From Psychromarinibacter sediminicola (GTDB lineage: Bacteria; Pseudomonadota; Alphaproteobacteria; Rhodobacterales; Rhodobacteraceae), in contig NZ_JARGYC010000020.1 of assembly GCF_029168335.1 (NCBI RefSeq), forward strand, positions 1 to 64,000: a stretch of 64,000 bases of DNA, in the 5' to 3' direction. The position numbers and the translations under genes were made by a program. Below are positions 17,648 through 25,571 of this stretch, one piece after another. Numbering within the stretch: position 1 is the first letter of the stretch; the number at the start of each line of letters is the position of its first letter. Below the pieces are notes generated by a model, which made no database searches, had not been told where the DNA came from, and worked only from the letters and a program-made list of their open reading frames with translations.

Positions 17648-17729
17648 ATATGCTGCCGGCGGCGCCGCTATGGCAGATGGTGCCGCCGCTAGGGTGATAG
17701 CCCGTTGGAAAAGAATGGAGAATGCCGCG

Positions 17730-19055
17730 ATGGGTGTGCCCTTGAAGACCGTCGAGACCACGCAGGATCTGCCCCGCGAGGCCGATTGCGTCGTGATCGG
17801 CGCCGGCATCGTCGGCGTCTGCGCCGCCTACTGGCTGGCGCGCGCCGGGCAGAAGGTCGTGTTGATCGAAAAGGGGCGCGTCGGGGCGGAGCAGTCCAGC
17901 CGCAACTGGGGCTGGTGCCGCCAGCAGAACCGCGACGCGCGCGAGCTGCCGCTGTCCACGCGTAGCCTGGCGCTCTGGGAACGGATGGCCGAAGAGATCG
18001 GCGCCGATCTCGGCTTCCGCCGCTGCGGGCTGCTGTATCTCTCGAACGATCCCGCCGAGATCGAGGGCTGGGCGGCCTGGGGCCGCTTCGCGCGCGGCGA
18101 GGGGGTCGACACCCGGATGCTGAGTGCGGCGGAGGCGACGGACCGGGGCGCGGCCACCGGCCAGCGCTGGCTCGGCGGGGTCTGGTCGCCGAGCGACGGC
18201 ACCGCCGATCCCGCCATCGCCGCGCCGTTGATCGCGACGGGCGTGGAGCAGAACGGCGGAACCGTGGTGCAGAACTGCGCGGCGCGCGGGCTGGAGACAT
18301 CGGGCGGTCGTGTCTCGGCGGTGGTGACCGAGAAGGGCCCGATCCGCACGCGGCAGGTCGTTCTGGCCGGCGGCGCCTGGGCGGCGAGCTTCCTGCACCA
18401 GCTCGGCATCCGGTTTCCGCAAAGCTCGGTGCGCAGTTCCGTCCTGTCGGTGGGGCCGGGCGCAGAGGGCGTGCCGCCGGCGCTGCATACCAGCGCGGCA
18501 TCCGTCACGCGGCGCGGCGACGGCGCCTACACGCTGGCGATCTCGGGCCGCGCCAGCGTGGACCCCACGCCGGGCACCCTGCTGGGCGCGCGGCATTTCC
18601 TGCCGATGGCGCTGAAGCGTTGGCGCGTGCTCTCCCCCGGGGGCACACAGGCCTGGCGCGCCGGCTTCGACACCCGCTCGCGCTGGCGGCTCGACCGCGA
18701 GACGCCGATGGAGCGGGTGCGCGTGCTCGACCCGCGCCCCTCGGCCCGGGTGATCCGCGAGACGCTCGCCGCCTCGCAGGCGCTGCTGCCCGGGCTGAAG
18801 GAGCTGCCGGTCCAGGCGAGCTGGGGCGGCTATATCGACAGCACCCCCGACGGCGTCCCGGTGATCGACGCCGATATCGGCGTTCCGGGGCTGACGCTCG
18901 CCGCCGGCTTCTCGGGCCACGGGTTCGGCATCGGGCCGGGCGCCGGGCATCTGGTGGCCGACTTGCTGCTGGGTCGCGAGACGCTGACCGAGACCGAGCA
19001 ATACCGGCTGGCGCGGTTCACCGACCCGCAATGGGGGAAGGTGGCGGAGTTCTGA
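17730..19055 (+). CDS. FAD-dependent oxidoreductase, DAO family (glycine/D-amino-acid oxidase-like)
   Basis: 441 residues. FAD-binding motif VIGAGIVGVCAAYWLARAG, then LIEKGRVGAEQSSRNWGW; C-terminal region WGGYIDSTPDGVPVID and GFSGHGFGIGPGAGHL complete the FAD site. ATG at 17730 has GGAG nine bases upstream; ATG 17715 and the upstream open frame to 17586 are less likely. Divergent from the Lrp-family regulator. The signature LIEKGRVGAEQSSR is shared with the oxidase at 31698-33047 (LLEKGRVGAEQTSR), so these two belong to one subfamily, distinct from the other two DAO proteins in the window. Substrate probably a D- or N-substituted amino acid. Confidence 0.83.
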   Translation: MGVPLKTVETTQDLPREADCVVIGAGIVGVCAAYWLARAGQKVVLIEKGRVGAEQSSRNWGWCRQQNRDARELPLSTRSLALWERMAEEIGADLGFRRCGLLYLSNDPAEIEGWAAWGRFARGEGVDTRMLSAAEATDRGAATGQRWLGGVWSPSDGTADPAIAAPLIATGVEQNGGTVVQNCAARGLETSGGRVSAVVTEKGPIRTRQVVLAGGAWAASFLHQLGIRFPQSSVRSSVLSVGPGAEGVPPALHTSAASVTRRGDGAYTLAISGRASVDPTPGTLLGARHFLPMALKRWRVLSPGGTQAWRAGFDTRSRWRLDRETPMERVRVLDPRPSARVIRETLAASQALLPGLKELPVQASWGGYIDSTPDGVPVIDADIGVPGLTLAAGFSGHGFGIGPGAGHLVADLLLGRETLTETEQYRLARFTDPQWGKVAEF

Positions 19056-19057
19056 TC

Positions 19058-20161
19058 TCACGCCGCGAACCTCTCGATCCCGAAGGGCTCCAGCGGCGTT
19101 TCGCAGCGCCCAGTCTCCACCAGCTCGGCCATCGCGTCGCCCACGCCGGGGCCGAGCTGAAAGCCGTGGCCGCAAAAGCCGAAGGCGTGAAACAGGCCCG
19201 GAGTGGTCCGGGACGGGCCCATCACCGGCAGGTCGTCGGCGACATAGCCCTCGCAGCCCGACCACTGCCGGATCACCGCCACGTCGCGCAGCGCCGGGCA
19301 GAGACGCACGATCTTCTCCAGCTGCGGCGCGAACCGTGCCGAGTCGATGCGGGCGAAACCGCTGTCGTCCACCGGCACGCGCGGCACGCCGCCGCCGAAG
19401 ACAACGTTGCCGCGCTCGACCTGCCGAAGATAGGCGCCCGCGTCCTGGCTCCACATGCCGACGACGGGCAGGATGCGGTGGGGCAGGGGTTCCGTCACGC
19501 CCATTTGCGGGCCGTGGGTCGAAAGCGGCACGTCCTCGCCGAACTGCGCGGCGAGCGTCTTGCCCCAGGCGCCGGCGCAATTGACCAGCACGTCGGCCTC
19601 GAAGTCGCCCTGCTCGGTCTCGACGCGGAAGCCGCCATTCGCCGTCGTCACGAGCGGCACCCCCGCCCCCTGCACGATCTCCGCGCCCGCCCGGGCCGCG
19701 GCATCGGCGAAGGCCGGGCCGACCAGCCGCGGATTGGCGCTTCCGTCCTCGGGGGAAAAGCTGGCGGCGATGGCGGAGGGGCCGAGGCCGGGAAAGCGGC
19801 GGCGGATCTCCCCCGGCGCCAGCGCCTCGATCTCCAGCCCCCAGGGGCGGGCCGCTTCGGCGAAGCGCTCCATGTCCCGGCGCGAGCCCGCGTCGAAGAT
19901 CAGCCGCAGATGGCCGGTCGGGCGGAATTCGACATCGCGCCCCAGCAGCGCCTCGGCGCGGTTCCACAGCGCGAGCGCGCGATGCGCCAGCGGCAATTGC
20001 GGCAGATGACGCCCGGTCCGGCGGATATTGCCGAAGGAGGCGACGGTCGCGCCGGCGCCGATATAGCCGCGCTCGACCAGCCGAACGGCGACGCCGCGCC
20101 GCGCGAGAAAGAACGCGGTCGCGCTCCCCATCAAGCCGCCGCCCAGAACGATCGCGCGCAT
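19058..20161 (-). CDS. FAD-dependent DAO-family oxidase, likely beta-subunit type (OoxB/HcnC-like)
   Basis: 367 residues, the size of opine-oxidase beta subunits and related DAO proteins. FAD motif IVLGGGLMGSATAFFLARRG at residues 4-23, then VERGYIGAGATVASFGNIRRTGRHLP (cut in two in the family logo), and GFCGHGFQLGPGVGDAMAEL near the C-terminus. The ATG at 20161 has a strong AAGGAG. It diverges from the LysR gene and a palindrome lies 77 bases before its start; the same palindrome precedes the hyu operon, which encodes the two other typical subunits of hetero-oligomeric opine/hydroxyproline oxidases (25263 and 25568). I infer that this is their missing catalytic partner. Confidence 0.8.
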   Translation of the reverse strand: MRAIVLGGGLMGSATAFFLARRGVAVRLVERGYIGAGATVASFGNIRRTGRHLPQLPLAHRALALWNRAEALLGRDVEFRPTGHLRLIFDAGSRRDMERFAEAARPWGLEIEALAPGEIRRRFPGLGPSAIAASFSPEDGSANPRLVGPAFADAAARAGAEIVQGAGVPLVTTANGGFRVETEQGDFEADVLVNCAGAWGKTLAAQFGEDVPLSTHGPQMGVTEPLPHRILPVVGMWSQDAGAYLRQVERGNVVFGGGVPRVPVDDSGFARIDSARFAPQLEKIVRLCPALRDVAVIRQWSGCEGYVADDLPVMGPSRTTPGLFHAFGFCGHGFQLGPGVGDAMAELVETGRCETPLEPFGIERFAA

Positions 20162-20237
20162 TTGGTCTCCTTTCGCGGACAGGTGACAGCAAAGCGCGGC
20201 TTGACCTGCGCCGTCAAATACGGGAACCGTAGCAGGT

Positions 20238-20254
20238 CATAAGTTGAACCTATG
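20238..20254. promoter_or_regulatory. LysR-type operator, site 1
   Basis: CATAAG-TTGAA-CCTATG: two 6-base arms with one mismatch, five-base spacer, and a T-N11-A core as in LysR boxes. It lies between the divergent oxidase gene and the lysR-type gene, about 77 bases from the oxidase start and overlapping the 5' edge of the regulator gene. A sibling site with the same left arm and spacing is at 21138-21154. Confidence 0.68.
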
Positions 20255-20263
20255 GTTTCGCCC

Positions 20264-21142
20264 ATGCGCGCGCGCCAGTTGGAAATCTTCACCGCCGTGA
20301 TGCGGGCCGGCACCGTGACCGAGGCGGCGCGGATGCTGAACATATCGCAGCCCGCGCTCAGCCAGATCCTGCGCCACACCGAGGACGAGCTGGGCTTTGC
20401 CCTGTTCGACCGCGAGAAGGGGCGGCTGAAGCCGACGCCCGAGGCAGAGGAACTCTATCCCGAGGCGGAGCGGCTGTTCGGCGCGCTGGAGGGGCTGCGG
20501 CGCAAGACCTCGGATCTCAAGCTCGGCCGCGCCGGGCTGGTGCGCATCGGCTGCTCCACCCCGCCGGCCATGTCGCTGCTGCCGCATATCCTGTCCGTCT
20601 TTCGCGCGCGCCATCCGGATATCGCGCTGCGCTGCAACGTCGCGCCGCTGTCCTCGCTGCGCACCATGCTGCGCGAGGGCGACGCGGCGATGGCCCTGGG
20701 GCTGAGCGACCGCGTCGCGCCGGATATCGAGGCGGAGGTTCTGGGCAGCACCTCGTTTTCCTGCCTGTTGCCCACGGGGCATCCGCTGGCGGATCGCGCG
20801 GAGGTCGGCCTTGCCGATCTCGCCTCCGAGACGGTGATCTCCTACCGCGCCGCGACCCGTCCCTACGAGGAACTCGACAAGGCGGCCCGGCGGCAGGGCC
20901 TGCGCTTCGAGCCGGAGCTGGAGATCGACACGTCGATATCGGCGGTGGGCTTCGTGCAGGCCGGGCTGGGCGTGGCGGTGGTCGACTCGCTGCTGCCGTG
21001 GAAGCTGTTCGCCGGGCTGGTGATCCGCCCGCTCGCCCAGTCGCCCGAGATCCCGCTCGCGCTGATGACGCTGCGCGGCAAGACCCTGTCGCGCGCCGAG
21101 GATCTGCTGCGCGCTCAGATCAGGGCGCATGCCGATCCATAA
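20264..21142 (+). CDS. LysR-family transcriptional regulator
   Basis: About 292 residues. N-terminal helix-turn-helix (RQLEIFTAVMRAGTVTEAAR, then LNISQPALSQILRHTEDELG) followed by a substrate-binding-protein-like effector domain that ends with the conserved LALMTLRGKTLS. ATG at 20264 gives the family-type start MRARQLEIF; an in-frame ATG at 20252 would add four residues but overlaps the palindromic operator at 20238-20254. No good Shine-Dalgarno precedes either start. Divergent to a DAO oxidase and followed by the hyu operon. The paired palindromes suggest that it activates both and limits its own expression. Confidence 0.9.
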   Translation: MRARQLEIFTAVMRAGTVTEAARMLNISQPALSQILRHTEDELGFALFDREKGRLKPTPEAEELYPEAERLFGALEGLRRKTSDLKLGRAGLVRIGCSTPPAMSLLPHILSVFRARHPDIALRCNVAPLSSLRTMLREGDAAMALGLSDRVAPDIEAEVLGSTSFSCLLPTGHPLADRAEVGLADLASETVISYRAATRPYEELDKAARRQGLRFEPELEIDTSISAVGFVQAGLGVAVVDSLLPWKLFAGLVIRPLAQSPEIPLALMTLRGKTLSRAEDLLRAQIRAHADP

Positions 21143-21154
21143 GCTGACCTTATG
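21138..21154. promoter_or_regulatory. LysR-type operator, site 2
   Basis: CATAAG-CTGAC-CTTATG: perfect 6-base inverted repeat with five-base spacer and T-N11-A core. It overlaps the TAA of the LysR gene and lies 82 bases before the hyuA start. Same arms and spacing as site 1. Two sites of identical design on both sides of the regulator gene make chance unlikely. Confidence 0.72.
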
Positions 21155-21235
21155 CATCCGCGCGCCATCCGTCTTGGACCGCGCGCCGCCATTTTGCTGA
21201 ACTGCCGGCGCAGCGAAACCGGAGAGGCGGAAGCG

Positions 21236-23275
21236 ATGGACGGGCAGATTGCCGAGGAAGACTGGAAGATCGGCGTCGACATCGGCGGCACGTTCATGGA
21301 TTTCTGCGCGCTCGAAGCGCGGAGCGGGCGGATGGCCTCGCTCAAGGTGCTGACCACGCCGGACGATCCCGGCGCGGAACTGCAGACCGGACTGGCGCTG
21401 CTCACCGAGCGCGAGGGGCTGTCGCCCGAGGCGGTCAGCCGCTTCGTGCACGGCACGACCGTGGGCATCAACACGGTGATCCAGCGCAAGGGCGCGAAGC
21501 TGGCGTTGTTCACCAATGCAGGCTTCGAGGATGTGATCGAGCTGGCCCGGCTGCGCATGCCGGACATGTACTCGCTGTTCTGCCACCGTCCAGACCCGCT
21601 GGTACCGCGCGACATGATCTTCGGCCTGCCCGTGCGGATGCGCGCCGACGGGCGCCGAACGGATGCGCCCGGCGACGTGACCGAGGCGCTGGCCAAGGCC
21701 CGCGCCGCGGGCGCCGACGGCGTCATCGTGGCGCTGCTGCACAGCTGGCGCGACCCGTCGCAGGAGGCCGAGATCCGCGCCGAGATCGAGGCGCAGGCGC
21801 CCGACCTCTTCGTGTTCACCTCGGCCGAGGTCTGGCCGGTCATTCGCGAATACGAACGCTTCTCGACCGCCATCCTCAACGGCTACGTGCATCCCTGCGT
21901 GTCGGGCTACCTGAGCGCGCTGGAACAGCGGCTAGAGGCGCAGGGCGTGCCGGCGCGGCCCATGCTGACCAAGTCGAACGGCGGCCTGATGACCGCCGGG
22001 GAAGGGCGCCGCGATTGCGTGTCGATGCTGCTGTCGGGCACCGCCTCGGGGGTGATCGGGGCGAACTGGCTGGCGCGGCAGGCGGGCGAGAGCCGCATCC
22101 TGACGCTCGACATCGGCGGCACTTCGGCGGATTTCGCGCTGATCATCGACGGCGCGGTGCAATTCGGCTCGGACGAGCTGGTGGGGGAGTTCCCGCTGCA
22201 CATCCCGTCGGTCTCGGTCAGCTCGATCGGCATCGGCGGCGGCTCCATCGCCTCGGTGGACGAGCATGGCGTGTTGCGGGTGGGGCCGGAAAGCGCGGGC
22301 TCGGTGCCCGGCCCGGCCTGCTACGGGCGCGGCGGGACCGCGGCGACCGTCACCGACGCGATGGCCGTCTGCGGCTGGCTCGGCCATTCCGAGATGGCCT
22401 ACGGGCAGCTCGACATGCAGGTGGAGCTCGCGCGCGAGGCGGTGGGCGCGCTGGCGGCCCGGCTGGAGCGCGGGCTGGAGGAGACGGCGCAGGCGATCGT
22501 CGACATCGCCGTATCCGAGATGTTCGTCGAGGTGGAGAAGCTGTCCTCGCGCGCCGGCGTCGATCTGCGCGACTTCGCGCTGATGCCCTTCGGCGGCGGC
22601 GGGCCCATGCTGGGCGCCTTCCTGGCGCGGGAACTCGGCATGCCGCGGGTGATCGCGCCGCGCCGGCCCGGCGTGGTTTCGGCGCTCGGCGGGCTGGTCG
22701 CGGATCTCAAGGGCGACTTCATCCGCACGGTCTTTGCCGACCTCGACGCCGACGCGCTGCCCCGGCTGAGCGCGCATTTCCGGGCGCTCGCCGAGGAGGG
22801 CCGGGCCTGGCTCGCCGCGCAGGGCCATGACGGCGCCGTCGACCTGCGCCTGTCGGCCGACATGCGCTACACCGGGCAGAGCTACGAGATCGAGGTCGCG
22901 CTCGACCCGGACTGGCTGACCGACCTGCCGGCCATCGAGACCGCGTTCCACGAGGCGCACCGGCAGATCTATGATTTCGACGACCGGGAGGGACGGATCG
23001 AGCTGGTCAACCTGCGGCTCTCGGCGCTGGGGGCGGGGCCGAAGCCCGACCTCACCGAACCCGCGCGGGTCGCGCCGGAAAGCGTGCGGCAGGTGCAGGT
23101 CCATATCGGCGGCTGGCGCCCGGTGCCGCTTCACGAACGCACCGGCCTTGCGGCGGGCACGGCGTTCGACGGCCCCGCCATCGTGGCGCAGGAAGACACG
23201 ACCTTCGCCATCCCGGCCGGCGCCTCGGCGCGCGTGGACGACCGTCTCAACATCCATCTCGACTTCGCGGAGTGA
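21236..23275 (+). CDS. hyuA: Hydantoinase/5-oxoprolinase-family subunit A (HyuA)
   Basis: 679 residues. ATP-dependent cyclic-amide hydrolase subunit. The N-terminal actin-like fold shows VDIGGTFMDF (phosphate loop), FVHGTTVGINTVIQRKGAK and GFEDVIELARLRMPD, all typical of HyuA. The second phosphate loop TLDIGGTSADFALI and PFGGGGPMLGAFLARELG follow. ATG 21236 has GGAGAGG upstream; the frame is open to 21152 but that leader overlaps the operator. First gene of a seven-gene operon. Known family reactions are N-methylhydantoin, 5-oxoproline hydrolysis and acetone/acetophenone carboxylation; the neighbours argue for opening of a lactam or imide that yields an amino acid. Confidence 0.9.
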   Translation: MDGQIAEEDWKIGVDIGGTFMDFCALEARSGRMASLKVLTTPDDPGAELQTGLALLTEREGLSPEAVSRFVHGTTVGINTVIQRKGAKLALFTNAGFEDVIELARLRMPDMYSLFCHRPDPLVPRDMIFGLPVRMRADGRRTDAPGDVTEALAKARAAGADGVIVALLHSWRDPSQEAEIRAEIEAQAPDLFVFTSAEVWPVIREYERFSTAILNGYVHPCVSGYLSALEQRLEAQGVPARPMLTKSNGGLMTAGEGRRDCVSMLLSGTASGVIGANWLARQAGESRILTLDIGGTSADFALIIDGAVQFGSDELVGEFPLHIPSVSVSSIGIGGGSIASVDEHGVLRVGPESAGSVPGPACYGRGGTAATVTDAMAVCGWLGHSEMAYGQLDMQVELAREAVGALAARLERGLEETAQAIVDIAVSEMFVEVEKLSSRAGVDLRDFALMPFGGGGPMLGAFLARELGMPRVIAPRRPGVVSALGGLVADLKGDFIRTVFADLDADALPRLSAHFRALAEEGRAWLAAQGHDGAVDLRLSADMRYTGQSYEIEVALDPDWLTDLPAIETAFHEAHRQIYDFDDREGRIELVNLRLSALGAGPKPDLTEPARVAPESVRQVQVHIGGWRPVPLHERTGLAAGTAFDGPAIVAQEDTTFAIPAGASARVDDRLNIHLDFAE

Positions 23276-23280
23276 GCGCC

Positions 23281-25266
23281 ATGTTCGACAAGATGACCCT
23301 TCAGGTGCTCGCCAACCATGCCCGCGCCGCGGCCGAGAACATGGCCCACACGCTGCACCGCACCGCGCACAGCGCCTTCGTCAAGGAGACGCAGGACTTC
23401 ACGGTGATGCTGATGGACCGCGCCGGCGACACCTTCGCCGTGCCGACGGAACTGGGCGCGACCTGGTATCCCGGCCTCACCTACGGGCGCGGGATCGACC
23501 TGGTGGAGGAGCCCTACCGCCCCGGCGACGTGGCCTTCACCAACGATCCCTATTCCGGCCATGTCGCCACCCACGCGCCGGACACGCATCTGTGGAAGCC
23601 GGTGTTTTCCGACGACGAGATCGTCGCCTGGACCGGGGGACACATCCACAATACCGACATGGGCGGCGCGGTCCCGGCCTCGCTGTCGCGCTCGCTGACC
23701 GAGATCCAGCAGGAGGGCATCCGCTTTCCGCCAATGAAGCTGGTGCGCGAGGGCGTGTTCGACGAGCAGATCCTGCGCATCATGTCCACGAACGTGCGCA
23801 AGCCCGCGCTCAATATCGGCGACATCAAGGCGCTGGTCGGCGCGCTGAACACGGGCGAGCGCAAGGTCCATGCGATGATCGAGCGCTTCGGGCGGCAGGG
23901 TTTCGTCTCGGGCGTCGCCGCGCTGAAGGATCAGGCCGAAGCGCAGGCCCGCGCGATCCTGGCCGAGATCCCGGACGGCGACTACCGGTTCGCCGATTAT
24001 GCCGACGAGGACAGCGACGAGGCCAATCCCTGCCGCCTGAACCTGACGCTGAAGATCCGCGGCGACGAGGCCGTGCTCGACTTCACCGGTTCCGATCCGC
24101 AGCTCGCCTCGTCGCTCAACGTGCCCTCGGGCGGCGATCCGCGGCACACGATCCTGCTCGTGGGCGTCTACTACATCCTCTACACGCTGAACCCGCGTAT
24201 CCTGCTGAACAGCGGCCTGACGCGGCCCTTCACCTGCATCGCGCCCGAGGGCACGGTGCTGAACCCGGTCGAGCCCGCGGCGGTCGGCATGCGCTCGCTC
24301 ACCTGTGCGCGGCTGCGCTCGGTGATCTTCGGCGCCTTCGTGCAGGCGGTGCCGGACCGGATGCCCGCGGCGCCTGCCGGAAACAACTGCATCGTCAACG
24401 TGATGACCCGCGACGAGCGCAGCCAGAAGACGGTGATCGCGGCGGTGAACCCGGTGGTCGGCGGCGGTGGCGGGATGCCGCATCGCGACGGCACCAACGG
24501 GTCGGGCGCGGATGCGGCCTATCTCAAGAACACGCCGATCGAGATCACCGAGACCGAGGTGCCGGTGGAGTTCGTCAAGTACGGGCTGGCGCAAGATTCC
24601 GGCGGCGCGGGGCGCTGGCGCGGCGGGCTGGCGACGGAGATGGCCTTCCGCGTCTTCGCGCCCGACAGCCGCATCACCGCGCGGAACCGCGACCGCAGCG
24701 CGTTCCGCCCCTGGGGCACCGGCGGGGGGCGCGCGGCCGGGCTGGCCGACATGGTCGTCAACCCGGACACGCCGGACGCGCGGCGCATGGGCAGCAAGGA
24801 CACCGCGATCCTGCAGCCGGGCGACGTGCTGATGGTGCGCTCGGCCGGCGGCGGCGGGCGCGGCAATCCGATGCAGCGCGAGCCCTGGCGCGTCGCCCGG
24901 GACGTGGCGCGGGGCTATGTCTCGGAGGCGGCGGCGCAGCGGGACTACGGCGTTGCACTGTCGGACGGAGAGGTGGACGAGGCAGAGACCGCGCGGTTGC
25001 GTGCGGCGATGCCCGCCCCCGACGAAGGGTTCGACTACGGGCCGGAGCGCATGCGCTACGAGGCGCGCTGGACCGAGGCCGCCTATGACCGGCTGACCGA
25101 GATCCTGGCCGGCCTGCCGATCCACTGGCGTTTCTTCGCCAAGACGGAGATCTTCCGCCGGATCGAGGGCGCGGGCCCGGAGGCCGTCGACCGCGCCTTC
25201 GAGGCCACCTGCACGCGGTTCCCCGATCTGCCGCGGCCTGTCCTGCCGGCGGAAGCCGCCGAATGA
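23281..25266 (+). CDS. hyuB: Hydantoinase/5-oxoprolinase-family subunit B (HyuB)
   Basis: 661 residues; partner of HyuA. Recognisable stretches: MTLQVLANHARAAAENMAHT near the N-terminus, DRAGDTFAVPTELGATW, the metal/active-site region FTNDPYSGHVATHAPD and GGHIHNTDMGG, and GGGGGMPHRDG(T)NG late in the protein. ATG at 23281 with GGAG nine bases upstream; a GTG at 23272 would overlap the hyuA stop and is less likely. Stop overlaps the next start (ATGA). Confidence 0.9.
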   Translation: MFDKMTLQVLANHARAAAENMAHTLHRTAHSAFVKETQDFTVMLMDRAGDTFAVPTELGATWYPGLTYGRGIDLVEEPYRPGDVAFTNDPYSGHVATHAPDTHLWKPVFSDDEIVAWTGGHIHNTDMGGAVPASLSRSLTEIQQEGIRFPPMKLVREGVFDEQILRIMSTNVRKPALNIGDIKALVGALNTGERKVHAMIERFGRQGFVSGVAALKDQAEAQARAILAEIPDGDYRFADYADEDSDEANPCRLNLTLKIRGDEAVLDFTGSDPQLASSLNVPSGGDPRHTILLVGVYYILYTLNPRILLNSGLTRPFTCIAPEGTVLNPVEPAAVGMRSLTCARLRSVIFGAFVQAVPDRMPAAPAGNNCIVNVMTRDERSQKTVIAAVNPVVGGGGGMPHRDGTNGSGADAAYLKNTPIEITETEVPVEFVKYGLAQDSGGAGRWRGGLATEMAFRVFAPDSRITARNRDRSAFRPWGTGGGRAAGLADMVVNPDTPDARRMGSKDTAILQPGDVLMVRSAGGGGRGNPMQREPWRVARDVARGYVSEAAAQRDYGVALSDGEVDEAETARLRAAMPAPDEGFDYGPERMRYEARWTEAAYDRLTEILAGLPIHWRFFAKTEIFRRIEGAGPEAVDRAFEATCTRFPDLPRPVLPAEAAE

Positions 25267-25571
25267 CCGGCCGCGTCCTCCGTCTGGCCGAGACGGGGCG
25301 CGCCGCGCTGCGCTTTCGTTTCGACGGCGAGGAGCTGACGGGGCTTGCGGGCGACACGGTGCTGACCGCGATCCTCGCCGCACGTTCCACCCTGCGCGCG
25401 GCGGAGTTCGGGCCGGAGCGGCGGGCCGGCTTCTGCCTGATGGGCGCCTGCCAGGACTGCTGGCTCTGGCAGGAGGACGGCCCGCGCCTGCGCGCCTGCT
25501 CGACGCCCCTGCGCGAGGGCATGCGCCTGCGCTCCGCCGCCGCGGCGGGCTGGCCAGGGGAAGAGGCATGA
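25263..25571 (+). CDS. Small (2Fe-2S)-binding oxidase subunit (HcnA / opine-oxidase gamma type)
   Basis: 102 residues with a ferredoxin-like fold. Cysteines follow the CX4CX2CX11C pattern (CLMGACQDC ... RACSTPL). The opening RLAETGRAALRFRFDGEEL resembles the N-terminal domain of sarcosine-oxidase alpha and the small subunits of hydrogen cyanide synthase, opine oxidase and D-hydroxyproline dehydrogenase. Both ends overlap neighbours by four bases (ATGA), so it is tightly coupled to HyuB and to the FAD/NAD subunit. It should carry electrons between flavin centres. Confidence 0.88.
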   Translation: MTGRVLRLAETGRAALRFRFDGEELTGLAGDTVLTAILAARSTLRAAEFGPERRAGFCLMGACQDCWLWQEDGPRLRACSTPLREGMRLRSAAAAGWPGEEA

